From positions 4,810,168 through 4,874,167 of the forward strand of contig OZ020522.1 of NCBI GenBank assembly GCA_963971425.1: a stretch of DNA of 64,000 nucleotides. Reading direction: 5' to 3'. Origin of the DNA: Bryoerythrophyllum caledonicum (taxonomy: Eukaryota; Streptophyta; Bryopsida; Pottiales; Pottiaceae). A model generated the notes under the pieces. It did not search any database. It worked only from the letters and a program-made list of their open reading frames with translations, and was not told the DNA's origin. Made by a program: the position numbers and the translations under genes. Below, one piece after another: positions 16,085 through 28,410 of the stretch. Position 1 is the first letter of the stretch. Every line of letters begins with the position of its first letter.

Positions 16085-18058
16085 TCACCTGAAGTCGCTC
16101 TTCAATACCCGTCGCTTCAGCTCAAGCGTCACGGGCTTGCAAGCGCCATTCCTTCGTTTCCAGAGCAAGACTTCCTGTCTTGCGGGTGGTGATTCTAAGG
16201 TAGCGACCTCTGACTCGGCCATGAATGCGCTTGCTGGAAATGTCCTGGCTCGGTTGTGCATTTGACCGAATCCAGGAGTAACTGCCTGGTCTTGCGTGCT
16301 GGACCCGAACCTGTTGAGGTCGATGTGAAACTCAGTCTCGTCAGTGCGTGGTTGTTGGCTGGGGTTCACTGTTCCTCCCGCTGGGCCAAGGATTTGTTTC
16401 CACTTGAAAGGCCGCGGAGATGAGGGTGTTGATTCCTTCGCTCTCTTTGCTTTCAAACTCCATATTTCACCTCCCTTTGGCGCTGTTGTCTTAGCAGGCT
16501 TGTCCTTCCTAACCTGCGCCACTCAAACTGTTTCATCAGCTCATGGCCTGCATAAGGGTTGGACATTCGATTATGTGATCCTAAAGGTTGCTGGTCTCCT
16601 GTAGATTAATCCTGGAGCGGCTAAAGCTCGGAAGATCTAATCACATCAAGGCTGAACGATTTTTGAGCCAGGCAATCGCTAATTTGATAAGTCTTCGTAT
16701 TTCTAGTTTCTTTTCTGTAGATTAATCCTGGAGCAGCTAAAGTTCGGGAGCATCTCTATTGTGACGAACAAACGCTAGTTTCCTCTCACTTGTTTCCAGA
16801 TAAAAACGAAGATACAAAAAGACCTATGAATATAATTTAATCTCCTGCCAACGCCTAGTCAAATCCTTTCTCGGAGAGGAAAAAAGTAAGAAATCCTCTA
16901 GTATCTAGTGTTAAGTTACCCTCGTGTGATGATCATAAGCTAATTTACTCTTTCATTTCACTCCACAAAAGAAATATAAATGACCTAACAATTTAATTAC
17001 TCCTCAGCAACACCTACTCAAGTTAGCGATTCGCTTCTCAAGAGAGATACCGGAAAGTAAAATCTAAAACTAACCTGATGATCTCACACTGCTTTCCTCT
17101 TTCATTTCTTTCAAAAAAACAAAAAAAAACCTATCAATTTTACATTCCCTCCGATTCTGTCTCAAGAAATGAAGAAACTCTACCTGTCCTACTACAAGGC
17201 TCTGAAAAAGACCTATCAATGTAATAACTCCCTAGCAACACCTAATCAAAGCAGCGATTCGCTTCTCAAGAGAGAAATCGGAGCGCGAAATCTAACACTA
17301 ACCTGATGATCACACACTGCTTGCCTCTTTCATTTCTTTCCACAAAAAAAAAACCTATCAATTTTACATTCCCTCCGATTCTGTCTCAAGAAATGAAGAA
17401 ACTCTCCCTGTCCTACTCCAAGGCTCTGAAAAAGACCTATCAATGTAATAACTCCCCTAGCAACACCTAATCAAAGTAGCGATTCGCTTCTCAAGAGAGA
17501 AATCGGAGCGCGAAATCTAACACTAACCTGATGATCACACACTGTTTTCCTCCTTCATTCAACCTATCAATCTTACATGTCCTCCGATTCTGTCTCAAGA
17601 AAAACGAAGAAATAAACTCTACCTGTCCTATGCAAGAAACCACAGGACTCGTCGGATCATCGCCACTCTCGTGCCCGTCAAGAAACGCCGTCCGCGGCAA
17701 CGACGTCACGGGCTGCACCTGCTGCCTCTGCCCTCCCATGACCATAGCCGGGTGCACAATCTGCTCGAGCAACAACACCAATCTCTCTCATCAGCACTCC
17801 CGAACCAACAAATTCTCCAACAAGGCGACTGCGAAAACCACTGACCAGATTGATGGCGCCGGCTCGGAAGCACGCCAGCATCTGCGCCCCGCCGCTCGAG
17901 CAGTTCCCTCTCCCCACCTTCCTCTCACGCTGCGCCACGAGGTTGTTGTATGAAGTCCCCGGCTGCTGCTGCTGCTCCCCCTCCTCCTCCTCCTCCTCCT
18001 CCTCGCCATGGCCGGACGCCTCGTGCGGCAACAAGCAGATATAGTTCCGCAGCCCCAT
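16085..18058 (-). CDS. Syringolide-induced protein 14-1-1-like
   Basis: Three minus-strand exons join in phase 0: 18058-17846, 17760-17623 and 16513-16085, giving 259 residues. The N-terminus has a Glu/Gln-rich run (from the CTC/CTG repeat near 17975) and a CFRAGAINL segment. Exon 2 holds LPRTAFLDG and SPVVSCIGQ; exon 3 continues VRKDKPAK and, further on, FKWKQILG, with a basic tail LLWKRRNGACKP. The order PRTxFL - SPxVxCxGQV(R/K) - basic C-terminus is what I know from land-plant 14-1-1-like proteins, which have no defined activity; the name comes from induction by a bacterial elicitor in soybean. Identification rests on these motifs only. Intron 2 (16514-17622) carries a 224-bp tandem array. 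Confidence 0.6.
16820..17622. repeat. 224-bp tandem array, about 3.5 copies, in an intron
   Basis: Copies start near 16987 (older), 17211 and 17435 (ACCTATCAATGTAATAACTC at the last two, exactly 224 bp apart). A degenerate copy starts near 16820. Shared words are AGCGATTCGCTTCTCAAGAG and CACTAACCTGATGATC. The right edge of the unit (CTCTACCTGTCCTA) repeats the exon 2 / intron 2 border of the 14-1-1-like gene, so the duplications copied the 5' splice-site region. Divergence grows away from the exon. Confidence 0.9.
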
Positions 18059-18094
18059 CGCTACCTCCCTTCAAGAAACACCTTCACACACACT

Positions 18095-18240
18095 CCACAA
18101 GCTCCACTCACTAGTACCTCGACGAGTTCAACTTACTAGTTTCTTCACGAATTCTACTTACTAGTTCCTTGGCTGGTTCCGCTTACGAGTATCTCAACTC
18201 ACGACGCACTACTTACTAATTTCTTCACTGACTAGTATGG
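18095..18240. repeat. Imperfect repeats upstream of the 14-1-1-like gene
   Basis: The word ACTTACTAGTTTCTTCACGA and variants recur about every 28-40 bp in the presumed promoter or 5' leader of the minus-strand gene. No known element is recognised. Confidence 0.5.
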
Positions 18241-18537
18241 ACATCTTGTAATTGCTGTGAGGGCTGATGTTATGATATGAGCACCAAGTTGAACGTGTGA
18301 CTTGTTCTTACTTTCGTTCTTTGGACTGGGATAGTCAACAGCGCTTGACGGTGTCTTTGACTGAGGTACAACTACTGTTCTACTAACTGCTCCTTGAATC
18401 TTTCTCTTTACCACATTCTCTCTTGACTATTTGCTAAGCTGGGGGGCGAAGTCGCTAAGCTAAGGGTGAGTTAGTAAAGGAGTTGAATGGAAAAGCTAGA
18501 AACCATGGAAAGTAGCATAAGTCAACGTTCATGTTAA

Positions 18538-19083
18538 CCCCTAAAGGATCAAGGCATTTTAGAGATATCTCTGCTCCGTTGATTAAAAACTACCAAGATG
18601 AACTTTTTGAGAATGTAACTAAGGTAAGGGCCCCCCCCCGTAACCAACAAAAATCCATAGCCAACCCCTGTAAAATTGGGGTATGTCCAACCCTCTTCCA
18701 TCCCATTACCACCAACTCACCTCCAAATGGAGGTTTGCTATCAGTCAAGACCCTTACTTTTGGTTGTTGGTTATGGGGGGTACCCACTAAACATGGCTGC
18801 ACAGTTTGAAAATTCAGTTTTCATAAAAAAAAAATATGAAATCACTTGGGTTAGAATTGCGATTCTATTGGCTATCTCTGAAAAATGATTATCTCCTCTC
18901 TCCATATATGCACATTCCTTAACTTGTCGGTTTTTGAGGGGCTTACCTTACAGGATCTTCCTTTGAAAATGATATGAGATGATGTGATAAGATTTGTGTG
19001 AATTTTGACTGTGCGGAGTGGAAAGGTAATTGCAGTCGAAGTGAAAAGTGCTGTACCCAGCAGGTACACTTGGTCCTTTAGGG
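18538..19083. mobile_element. piggyBac-like repeat, short diverged copy
   Basis: The left end CCCCTAAAGGATCAAGG follows TTAA (18534-18537); the right end is GGTCCTTTAGGG. The right TTAA has changed (CTAC), so this copy is less certain. A MITE (18628-18785) is inserted in it. Confidence 0.5.
18628..18785. mobile_element. MITE, copy 2 (inverted relative to 5656-5807)
   Basis: Inverted ends of the form GGGNCCCCCC(A/G)TAACCAACAA; the inside matches the copy at 5656-5807 on the opposite strand. The target duplication is unclear. Confidence 0.75.
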
Positions 19084-19373
19084 CTACAAAAGCCTCCCTA
19101 TGGACTGCACCTCTATTTTTCTAGGGACTCACGAAACGTGTAGAATGTTTGAGGGTGGTGGTGGTGGTGGGGGAGGCGTCAGCATGTTCTCCAGTGAGCT
19201 GTTGGCGATGCTCTCACAGAATGAAAGGATTCAGAGGATGTGTCGGACACACTGAAAGCTGGAGCCTGGAATGACTGACGCACATGGGATGCCGAGGAGC
19301 AGTCAGGAAGTGAACCCAACGTTGGTGGTGGTACTAACTGCTCCTCATCATTATTCACAGTAACAGTACAGGA

Positions 19374-19730
19374 ATGATATTATGTTTCCGTGACGGTCCT
19401 TGTGCTGTGCATATGTTGCAGGTGTCCTTTGCAGTGCTGCCGTATTTTCAACGATGCCTTCCCTCGGTCAATAATCGAATCTCACCAACATGTGTTGCGT
19501 TGCTGTGTGCCAACAAGTTGTGCCAAGTCTTACCAGTGCTGGAAAGAACCGATTCAGGAGATATGAAAAAAACCCGGAGAAGTAAAAGAAGCCTGAGGGA
19601 CAGGAGCAAGAGCCTAGACACAACAAGAGCCATAGGTAAAGGTGAGAGTAATGACAACTGGTGGGGGAAGAAAAAGCAACAACCAAGCAAAGAGCTAGGA
19701 AGTAAAACAAGCGAGTTTTATCAGTGCTAA
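19374..19730 (+). other. Open frame of 118 codons, unrecognised
   Basis: A basic, Lys/Arg/Ser-rich frame with no domain, in a stretch otherwise made of repeats. It may be chance. No splice context supports it. Confidence 0.15.
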
Positions 19731-19774
19731 ACCCCTTTGTCACACTTTCATTTTTTGTCTTGTTTTTCATTTAA

Positions 19775-20715
19775 CCCCTTAATTTCCAAGAATCCCTTCA
19801 GGGGACTCTAGAAGGTTCGGGTAGGTTCCTGTGGTGTCAAATTTATAACTTTTTCTTTTAAATTTTTAGTGAAGATGCACATTGTTAAGAGCTTTGTGTG
19901 AGTCCAATTTTTTCCTAAATCCGACATTTATTGAGAAAGTTATAGGGTTTTGAAGTTTGAATGGGGAAAGAGGGTATGTTGGGCAACTCCAAAAACTTTT
20001 GCTAGGACACTCTATTGAACGTGAGATCTTCAATGCTAGCGAATAATGATATTTCCTTTCAGATTGTCATTTAAAATTCCTTGTCTTTGGTGAAAAAAAG
20101 TATATAAATCCAAGTCAAACATTTTCACACATTGTCACACGGTGTCAGGCAAGGTTCCAAAAAAACTTCTTCTTTTCCACATAAAACGTAGAGATCTTCA
20201 TATTTTTCTCTTTTTATTTTTCCCACGACGTAATGTGGTGTGAGACTCTGCATTGACCATTTGGATTCTCAATATAAAACATAAGTTCACACAAAAATAT
20301 AATGTGAATTGACAATTTTTGAACCTCTACTCCTTGCACAATTTTTAAAAATACGCTACACCCCTCCTCTACCTCTAAATATTGGTGCACAAGGAACCAA
20401 TACCATCCTTAACATGGTGGAAATGAATTCAGACCTTGTGTAGTGCAAAAATTTGATACCAAGTGAAGTCAAAGTCTACTGATCCACTAAACGCAGGGAA
20501 GAAAATGAACCCTTGTCTACTTCAAACACCATATTCTTACAATCCATGTGGTCAAAGTTTATGAATTTTTTTTGAGTATGTTAATCAACAAGTCTTAATT
20601 TAGATCCTACAATTTGAAATAGAAATAAAAGTGTTTTGTTTCTTCCTTACTCATTACACTGAAACCAACAGTTTTGAAGTGCTTTTGGTGTGAAATTGTC
20701 AAAAAATTGTAGGGG
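19775..20715. mobile_element. piggyBac-like repeat, 941 bp
   Basis: It begins CCCCTTAA right after TTAA (19771-19774) and ends ...GTAGGGG before TTCA, one base from TTAA. The inside aligns with 14107-15013, 26396-27636 and 28411-29335. No transposase frame is present. Confidence 0.75.
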
Positions 20716-22937
20716 TTCAAATTTATTATTTTAGTTGATTCTTTTCTTGTTTGTTTTTGTTTTGTTTTTTTTTTGTTTTTGTTTTTTTGCTTTCAAGACA
20801 AAGTATGAACCTTAGTTTTGACCATTTAGATCTTCATTTTACACAAGAATGTGTTTATTAGAAATCAAAATGTGATTTGGTGGTTTTTGAACCTCTCCTT
20901 ACTTTCTACAAAATGCTACATTTCTCCAATACCTCTAAAAATTGGTGTACAAGGAACCTAGATTATACCATTTCATGGTATAGAATCTAAAACTTTGGAG
21001 ATAAAAAAATCCAACACCAAGTGAAGTCAAAGTCTCCAGATCCTTTAAATGCAGGGAAGAAGAAAAAGAAAAATCCTCACTTCAAACTCTATAGTCTTCC
21101 AAATCGTGTGGTCAAAGATTATAGAAATTTGTGAGCATATGCTATTAGTAGTATAATCTCCATGCAGCATGGTAGGCGCCCGTGTGTTGAAGTCACAGGT
21201 GCTGAAATCCGACCATAGAGAACTTAACAACCGGACAAATTGGCATGCCAACATCAAACCAAAGTCTTCTGCCCAGACTTTTAATTGTCTGATTTGAATT
21301 TTATACAGAATAATCTTGCGAAGCATCACGGAAGTGAGGGGAAAGTCTTTGTGTTTGTTGAAAATGAGATGCTACACATGACAAATCACTGAGACTTAGG
21401 CAACCAAAAAGGTGGAGACTTTCACACGGTTGGGTCAATGATTGTTGTAAAAAAACAATGGCCTGTAATCGCTCATGTTTATCCTGTCAAAGAGGTCGTG
21501 TTGGGAGCTAACTTCTTCACACTTGACAACATCAACAGAGTTGTTTGTAAAGTGAGGCCATGATATCATGAGGTTTGACCTAGACTTTTTTCTCTTTTTT
21601 TTTTCATTGTAAATGATTTAAATATGTCTAAATTTTTTAATCAGGTTAAATAGGGGAGAGGTGGCTAAGACTCATGGTACAACATGATGTCTCCTTCTTC
21701 CTTTCACAGGCGGCTAAAATTTAATAATCAGTTGGACTCCTAAAAGACCGTGCCTTGTACTTCACCAAAACCACCCCAAAATCGTCACTTTGAGATGAGA
21801 TATTGTTTGACTAAATAAAACAACCGTTTTACTGTTTTGAAGTGTAGGATCTTCAAGCTAACTACTACAAGAAGATAAGCAAAACGTTTTGTAAACTTTG
21901 ACCGTGCGGAATGTAATATAAAATGCATTTTAAGAGTGCAAAATTGTTCTTTTCCACATTGACAAGACATGGCTTGATTACTTTGACTCTAGATATTGGC
22001 ATACTTTTCCACTACACATTTCCACTCCACATTGCATAAACTCAATGGATTTGTATTCTACCTTGTGTTAGGTCATTGCATGCCTCAAATCACAAGTATT
22101 CAAGGTGTTTACGATAAGAAAAATGGTCATGCAATGACTAGGGATTTAGAAAGTGGTCCTTTAATTAGGAAAGCAATTTTCTTTTTTAAATAGGGAGATA
22201 ATTGTTGGATCTAAAATCCACACAATGAATAAAATTATTATGACTTATTATAATGATTAAAAAAAAATAAAAAAATAAATCGTTTATTTCTTTGCGTTTT
22301 TAAGTGGAAGACAATGAGGGTTGCCAAGAACTTTCCTTCACTACTACCGGTCTCAAAACTTTGCCAACTCTACAATACTACAATTCATCTCTATAGTACC
22401 CTGCCCAACTGCCAAAAGGAACATGCTTTTTATGTTTGAAGCAACATAACTTTTTCTTGTAAGTCCAAAAAAGAAAGAAATTTTTCCCTGCAAAGATACC
22501 CCAAACTCTTATTTTCACTCAAAATTTCTAAAAGTTATCTTCAAAAATGGATTTTTAAGAACCTGCCCAAAGTTGATATGTACCCCACAGGTACAAATTT
22601 TCCTTAAAGGGTTAAAGAGGAAAGAGGTGGCTAAAACTAATTCATTGTACAACATGATCTCTCTTTCTTTCAAAGGCGGCTAAAACTTCTTGTGACTGGA
22701 GTAGAGGGACCCCAGGCTCTTCCATTGATTGAATGGAAGGAAATTTTGTATTTTGACACCACTATGCTCTTTAGAATTTAAAACTTATTATGAATGAACA
22801 ATAAGTAGAATTATAAATTTAAAGAACAATATCTCTTTGGAACTTTGGGTGGCTTTACAACTACCTCTATTGCATTTCACCACTTCTCCCCTTATTATGA
22901 GATGCAATAATCCTTCTGTATAAATAGGTTTGAATTA
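20716..22937. other. AT-rich repeat-derived stretch, no gene
   Basis: The stretch 20790-21150 is a further diverged copy of the same piggyBac-like family. Two related direct repeats of about 80 bp (GAGGTGGCTAA ... GGCGGCTAAAA) lie at 21650-21730 and 22610-22700; the second starts right after TTAAAGGG|TTAA, so an element end probably lies at about 22606. A T-rich simple repeat is at 20740-20800. No coding region is supported. Confidence 0.55.
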
Positions 22938-24194
22938 CAGTCGGCTCTCTATAAATGTTACTCCTCGGGAGCGGGATTTCAGGTAACACTTATGAAGTTA
23001 TAACATATAACGTTTATAGAACTAGATACCATCGATTAGTAACACTTACAAAAATAATACTTATGAAATACAATACCGATGGTTAGTAACATGTAAAGGA
23101 ATAACACTTATGAAACTTGATAGTGATGATTAATAACATTTAATGAAATAACACTTGTAAGACTTCAAAGAAAAATCCATAACGTATAGAGAATATGAAA
23201 GCTGAAAATACAAAAAATATAAACCATAATGCAACTAATTTCAACTCATCTAAACTCAACTAAACTAAGCTTTATCGAAGAAAGAATCCATAGTGGATTG
23301 ATGGGTATCTTCCATACGGGCAATTGCCACATCTAGCAGAAGAGTTTGAACCAAATTGATGCGTGATGAAACATCATGTGGTCTTTGCTGAAGGAATTTC
23401 TTCACAATATGAAGTGCACCTTCAATAGTGTCAAATCCAACCACCTCGTCTATCGCATCATTTATAACCTCATCTGCAACAATCTCCAAGTCTTCGGAAG
23501 GAAGCATGTCTAGGATATCCTCCTGAGTAGGTTCATAGGGATTATTTAAATCAAAGTCTACCTCATAGTTTATGAACTCATGAGCGTCCATAACATCGCT
23601 ATCTTTTAGGTCTGAAGATAAAAGTGAAAGCCGATGAGGCATGCATCCATTTGGAAGTTAAAAATTAAAAAAATAAATAATTTTAAAATTTTAAAAACAG
23701 TCACAGCCAGCAATCAAACCTCAGCCTGACAGGCCATGCATCCATGATGGGGTCAACGGCATGCCTCTTGCATGCGGCAAACAACCACGCCAATTTTTTT
23801 TTTAAAAAACAAATAAATAAATAAAAATAAAAACTCACTATTTGGCTTGCGATACCCTTCTCGAATATGGCCTGCGATGCTCTTCCAGATACTATTGGAA
23901 GAATCTTGACAGATTCTTTTTTAAAAGGACAAATCTTCTCAAGTTCCACAAAAGATATGGTATATATTCATGTGAAGTAATTGAAAATTTTAAAAACAAG
24001 TTCTACTATGATGTTTTTGCCAAATGTAACACTTATATAATCATTTTAACAAAGGAGGGAGCGGAACATGTAATAACACTTAACATATAACACTTACTAG
24101 TGTTAATTTTGAGGTTTTTTTCGGGAGCGAGATTTTTAGTAACACTTATGCGATTCTAACACTTATAGAGGTAACATTTATAGAAAGTCGATTG
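22938..24194. mobile_element. pogo/Tigger-like element, 1257 bp, internally deleted
   Basis: The inverted ends CAGTCGGCTCTCTATAAATG and (right end, other strand) CAATCGACTTTCTATAAATG are each flanked by TA (22936-22937, 24195-24196). This end form and the TA target are typical of the pogo/Tigger branch of Tc1/mariner. Only a C-terminal transposase fragment remains inside. Confidence 0.88.
23265..23642 (-). pseudogene. C-terminal fragment of a pogo/Tigger-like transposase
   Basis: A 125-codon frame rich in acidic residues at the start (YEPTQEDILDMLPSEDLEIV), followed by an amphipathic helical part, ending QSTMDSFFDKA. It lies inside TA-flanked pogo-like ends. The DNA-binding and DDE parts are missing. 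The tail QSTMDSFF fits the PCNA-interacting (PIP) box Qxx(I/L/M)xxFF (residues 115-122); Drosophila pogo transposase is known to bind PCNA through such a tail. The assignment rests on context plus the PIP-like tail and not on a full domain. Confidence 0.55.
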
Positions 24195-24317
24195 TATTAT
24201 GAAAGGTGATAATTTTAGCCAAGTATGTTCATGGTTGTTCTCCTAATTTTTAATTTCAATATTTTAAAATTTGATTAAATTACTTCATTTGTAGAAAAGA
24301 TTACAGCCTTGAGTTAT

Positions 24318-24727
24318 CCAATAAGGTTGGATGACCTATCACCACCACAAACCCCAGAACCAACTCTTATGTGGGCCAAAACCACCAGCCGCCCACCCCA
24401 TTTCCGAAATTTTAGGAAGCCAGTTATGATTGGATGTCAGTTTATAATTGGTTCAAAGCTCTTGGTTTTTAGTCTCTTGCACAAGTGGTCATTAGCACAA
24501 CTTACTATGGAAGTAGAGAGTTTTGTATGTCGAGAATGGGTCACGACTTACTATCCACTTTGAAAATTTGTAGCAATTTCAATATGAAGAAATAAATGGT
24601 CACGACAATTGCAATATTCATGAAATCCTATTTTGAATTCCCAAAAACATTCTTACCACGTATACAAATGCTATAAATAGGTCAGCAAGCTTAAGTTGGT
24701 GGTTGTAGGTCATCCAACCTTAGTTGG
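24318..24727. mobile_element. MITE with about 32-bp inverted ends
   Basis: The left end CCAATAAGGTTGGATGACCT and the right end (other strand) CCAACTAAGGTTGGATGACC are inverted repeats that continue into a shared CACCACCA-like part. The flanks suggest a 3-bp duplication (TAT), but this is not certain. It is non-coding. Confidence 0.7.
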
Positions 24728-25337
24728 TATGTCTTGGACGAATGGGGATGATAATCATGGTATCAAGTGATATTATTTGTTATAAATAGAGATAACTCAT
24801 GTGACTCTCTTTGCATGTTGCTTAACCCTTAAACATCAATCGGGAACCGTGTATATAGACATGTATTTTATTCTGTAGGATACAAAAAATGTAATGAAGT
24901 TTAGCAAACTTACACCTTTGGATTGAAGATTCACTAACTAACATCTTTCATTTGGGGGTCATATTAATATCCAAACCTTATCATGTTCAAATACAATACA
25001 ATACATGTAGAATATTGTACCCACAAACGGCACCTTTTGATGTATAAGAACCAAGGTAGGATGGCCCATCTCCATGAATAAAATATAGTTCACATCCCTA
25101 TACAAGGGTATCAATTTCAAAAAATTGGAGAGAGAATAAACCAATTGCATGTCAATAATGTTATTTTCAAAAATATGTTTTTCAAAAGAATTTGTCTCAT
25201 TCATGACATGACATGCCTCATGGTTAGTTGGTTCATGAAAGGTTATGAAAGTGTGGTGAAGGAATTATGGGTAGGGCACCCAAGGACCCCTTCAAACCTT
25301 GATACCCCATGGGGATCCATGTTTTGGAATGTGTTAC

Positions 25338-26276
25338 CTTCTAAAAGCCCGTGACAATTTCACACCAAAAACACTTCAAAATTATTGATTCTAGTGCAAT
25401 GAGTATGGAAGGAAATAAAACCTTATATTTATTATTTTGACCGTAGGATCTCCATAAAGACTACCTAAGTAACATACTTGCAAAATTTCATACACTTTGA
25501 CCGCACGGATTGAAAGATTATAGTGTTCGAAGTCAAGAAAATGGTTCATTTTCTTCCTTGCATTTAGTGGATCAGCACACACGGTGGATCAACAAACTTT
25601 GACTTCACTTGGTATTAAATTTTTGCACTACACAAGGTCTAAAACTTTTACCATTTTGTTGAGCATGATGTTAGTTCTGTATACAACAATTTTTAGAGGT
25701 AGAGAAGGAGAGTAGCATATTCAAAACAAGTATGCAAGGAGTGGAGGTTCAAAAATCGTCAATTCATGATTTTTTTTTGGTGAACTTAATATGTTTTAGA
25801 ATGATAACATTAACGGTCAATAAGAAGGTTTACACCACATATTGTTGTTGAAAAAATAAAAAGTGAAAAATATGAAGATATTTAGGTTTTATGTAGAAAA
25901 GATGAATTTTTTTCCCCGCTTGCCCAAAATGTGTTAAAATGTTTGACTTGATTTAAAATGTTTTTTCACACAAAAGACAAGAATTTTTTTTGACATTTTC
26001 AAAGAAGGTAATATTCTCTACACGTATGAAATATCTCAATTAAAGTCAATAGAGACTTCTAGCAAAATTTTGGAGCTGCTCGGAGTCCCCATATCTAACT
26101 TTGAATGATACTAACTTTCAACCATAAATCCAAAAAGAATAATAAAAACATATCAATGGAGCTTTTATCAGGGAAAATCTAGTATAAGAGTTTAAAAAAA
26201 AGATTTTTTTTTCGAATTTTAGAAACTTGCCTAAAATCCAAAACTTACGCCCCATGTACATTTAGGCTCTTAGGGG
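25338..26276. mobile_element. piggyBac-like repeat, inverted orientation
   Basis: The right end reads CTCTTAGGGG before TTAA (26277-26280); the left end is diverged (TTAC, then CTTCTAAAAGC). The body is the reverse complement of the copies at 14107 and 28411. It is followed by a GGGACTTG-rich simple repeat (26283-26380). Confidence 0.7.
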
Positions 26277-26282
26277 TTAAAG

Positions 26283-26380
26283 TGACATGGGGGACTTGAG
26301 GGAAGTAAGGACTTGGGGACTTGAAGGAAGTGGGGACTTGAGGAACTTGAGCAAAGTCGGGACTTAAAGGACTTAACTGC
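26283..26380. repeat. GGGACTTG-type minisatellite, copy 1
   Basis: Imperfect units GGGACTTGAGGAAGTNN. The same motif recurs at 29355-29465, in both cases directly right of a piggyBac-like element. Confidence 0.7.
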
Positions 26381-26395
26381 TAAAGTCCCATTTAA

Positions 26396-27636
26396 CCCTA
26401 GGTGGATGTTTTTCATTTTGGGCAGGTTCTTGAAATTAAAACAAAAATCCTTCTATTTATTTTTCAATAATAGATTGTTCCTCATAAGAGCTTTGTGGAA
26501 TTTTTTAATTTGTTTGGATTCATAATATGAAAGTAATTAGTCTTCAAAGTCAAATTGGACAGCTCCAATTATTTGTTAGAAGTTTCTATTGACATTGAGA
26601 TTTTTCATACACATACAAAATATCACCTTCTTCGAAAATGTAAAAAAAATTCTTGTCTTTTAGTGCGAATTTTTTTAACCCAAATCAAACATTTTCACAC
26701 ATTTTGGGTAAGGGAAGAAAAGACTGCCCAGGCGAATTAACCCCCTCATTGGTACTTATCCGAGGTGGGCCCCGTCTTAATTGCATGGGGTCACTTTTTT
26801 GACCTTCTTATTTTGGGGGGTCCAGAGGCTTTTTTGGATTTTTTGGACAAATTTGAGGCCTACGGTCATTTTTACCCTAGAGGCCCCTTTCTTGCTATAG
26901 AGAGGGCCCCATCCAAAAACAAAATAGGGGCTAGGTTTGGCTCCACTACCTCGTGGCCCCCTAGAGTAAGTATTAATGAGGAGGTCAATTTGCCCTGGGC
27001 AAAAAGACCTTCATCTTTTCTACATAAAACCTAGAGATCTTCATATCTTTTACTTTTCATTTTTTCAACAACAATATGTGGTTAAAACCTCCTTGTCTAC
27101 TGTGTGGACTATCATATTTGAACATATTTAGTTCACCAAAAAATAAAACATGAAATGCCAATATTTGGACCTCCACTCCTTGCACATTTGTTTCAAATTT
27201 GCTACACCCCTTCTCTACCTCTAAAGATTGGTGTATAGGGAACTAACATCATGCTTAACACAATCATTAAGGATTCAAACCTTTTGTAGTGCATAAATCT
27301 GATACCAAGTAAGTCAAGGCTATTGATCCACTCAATGCAGGGAAGAAAAGGAACAATTCTCCTAACTTCAAACATGATAGTCTTTCAATTTGTGGGGTGG
27401 ATTGCAGCTCCAAAACTACGGTGAGTTCATACAAAATTCCATTTTAACCTTTTAATGCCGGAAAGTCCCAAAATGGGCTTTCGCAGCACTGTCTTTGGGA
27501 ATCCCACACAAGAAATGATTAAGATCTTATAGTTAAAGTCCAAAACTTTACTTCAAAATTGGATTTTCTTGCCACTTTTTGGTAGTGGCAGTTTTGGAGT
27601 GTTTCGTGAGAGAAAAATACCTTGGATATTTAAGGG
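26396..27636. mobile_element. piggyBac-like repeat with a nested MITE, 1241 bp
   Basis: It lies between TTAA (26392-26395) and TTAA (27637-27640), begins CCCTAGG and ends TTAAGGG. The left two thirds align with the copy at 28411-29335. The extra length comes from the 277-bp insertion at 26725-27001. Confidence 0.7.
26725..27001. mobile_element. 277-bp MITE nested in the piggyBac-like repeat
   Basis: Inverted ends TGCCCAGG(c)GAATTAACC and, read on the other strand, TGCCCAGGGCAAATTGACC; the match extends to about 35 bp. It is flanked by AAAAGAC on both sides (26718-26724, 27002-27008). The related copy near 28770 lacks the insert and serves as an empty-site comparison. The 7-8 bp duplication fits a hAT-like element. 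Confidence 0.85.
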
Positions 27637-28406
27637 TTAATCTTTGGGGCCAAATTGATTTTCCTCCAAAACCAAGATATGTGCTAATTTTTTTTTCTTT
27701 GAACCAACTTTGATGGAAATACCATGTCTAATTTTAGTATCAAACCTTACAAAATTGAACTCAAACCATGACCTTAACTTTGGGAAAATTTTGCACAACA
27801 TCCAACAATTGATGGAATAGATTATAGCGTTTAAAGCTACCGTATATTGGGAATGAAAATTGTGGACTTTGAAGGATATGCTACTTTAACCATCAATAGA
27901 TTCTGCAAGAATTTTTGTACTTTGAATAAAAAAGGTTGATATATGCACTAGGTTGATAGCTATGCATTGACATATCATATGTGAAGAAAACATTTATTCA
28001 TGATTATTGATGAATTTTTCACTTTTGTCCACTTTATTGTGTATGAAAATGTTCTAAACTTATACAAATATAAACAAAAGTTTTGTATGCAATGAGAGAG
28101 ATCAACAATCACAAACAATGAAGAATCTCTAAAATACAAATTTTAATTAGAATTTAAGACCAAAATCATTTTGCATGTGAACGAAATACAATATACTATG
28201 TGGCATGGTATTCATTGTATTTTAGTGTATTGGATGTATTTTGTATTGAATTTTAGCTTTTCCATGAGTTGTATAACTCCAAATCATGATCTGATTTTTG
28301 CAAAGTGCTTATATAATATGTGCACAAATCTAAACTTCAAATTTTCACAACCTAATTCCTCATGGATTTCATGCATATTGACTTTTAGCACCTCAAGAGT
28401 CCCATT
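27637..28406. other. AT-rich unique-looking spacer
   Basis: No gene, no clear repeat ends. It lies between two TTAA-flanked elements. Confidence 0.5.
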
Positions 28407-28410
28407 TTAA

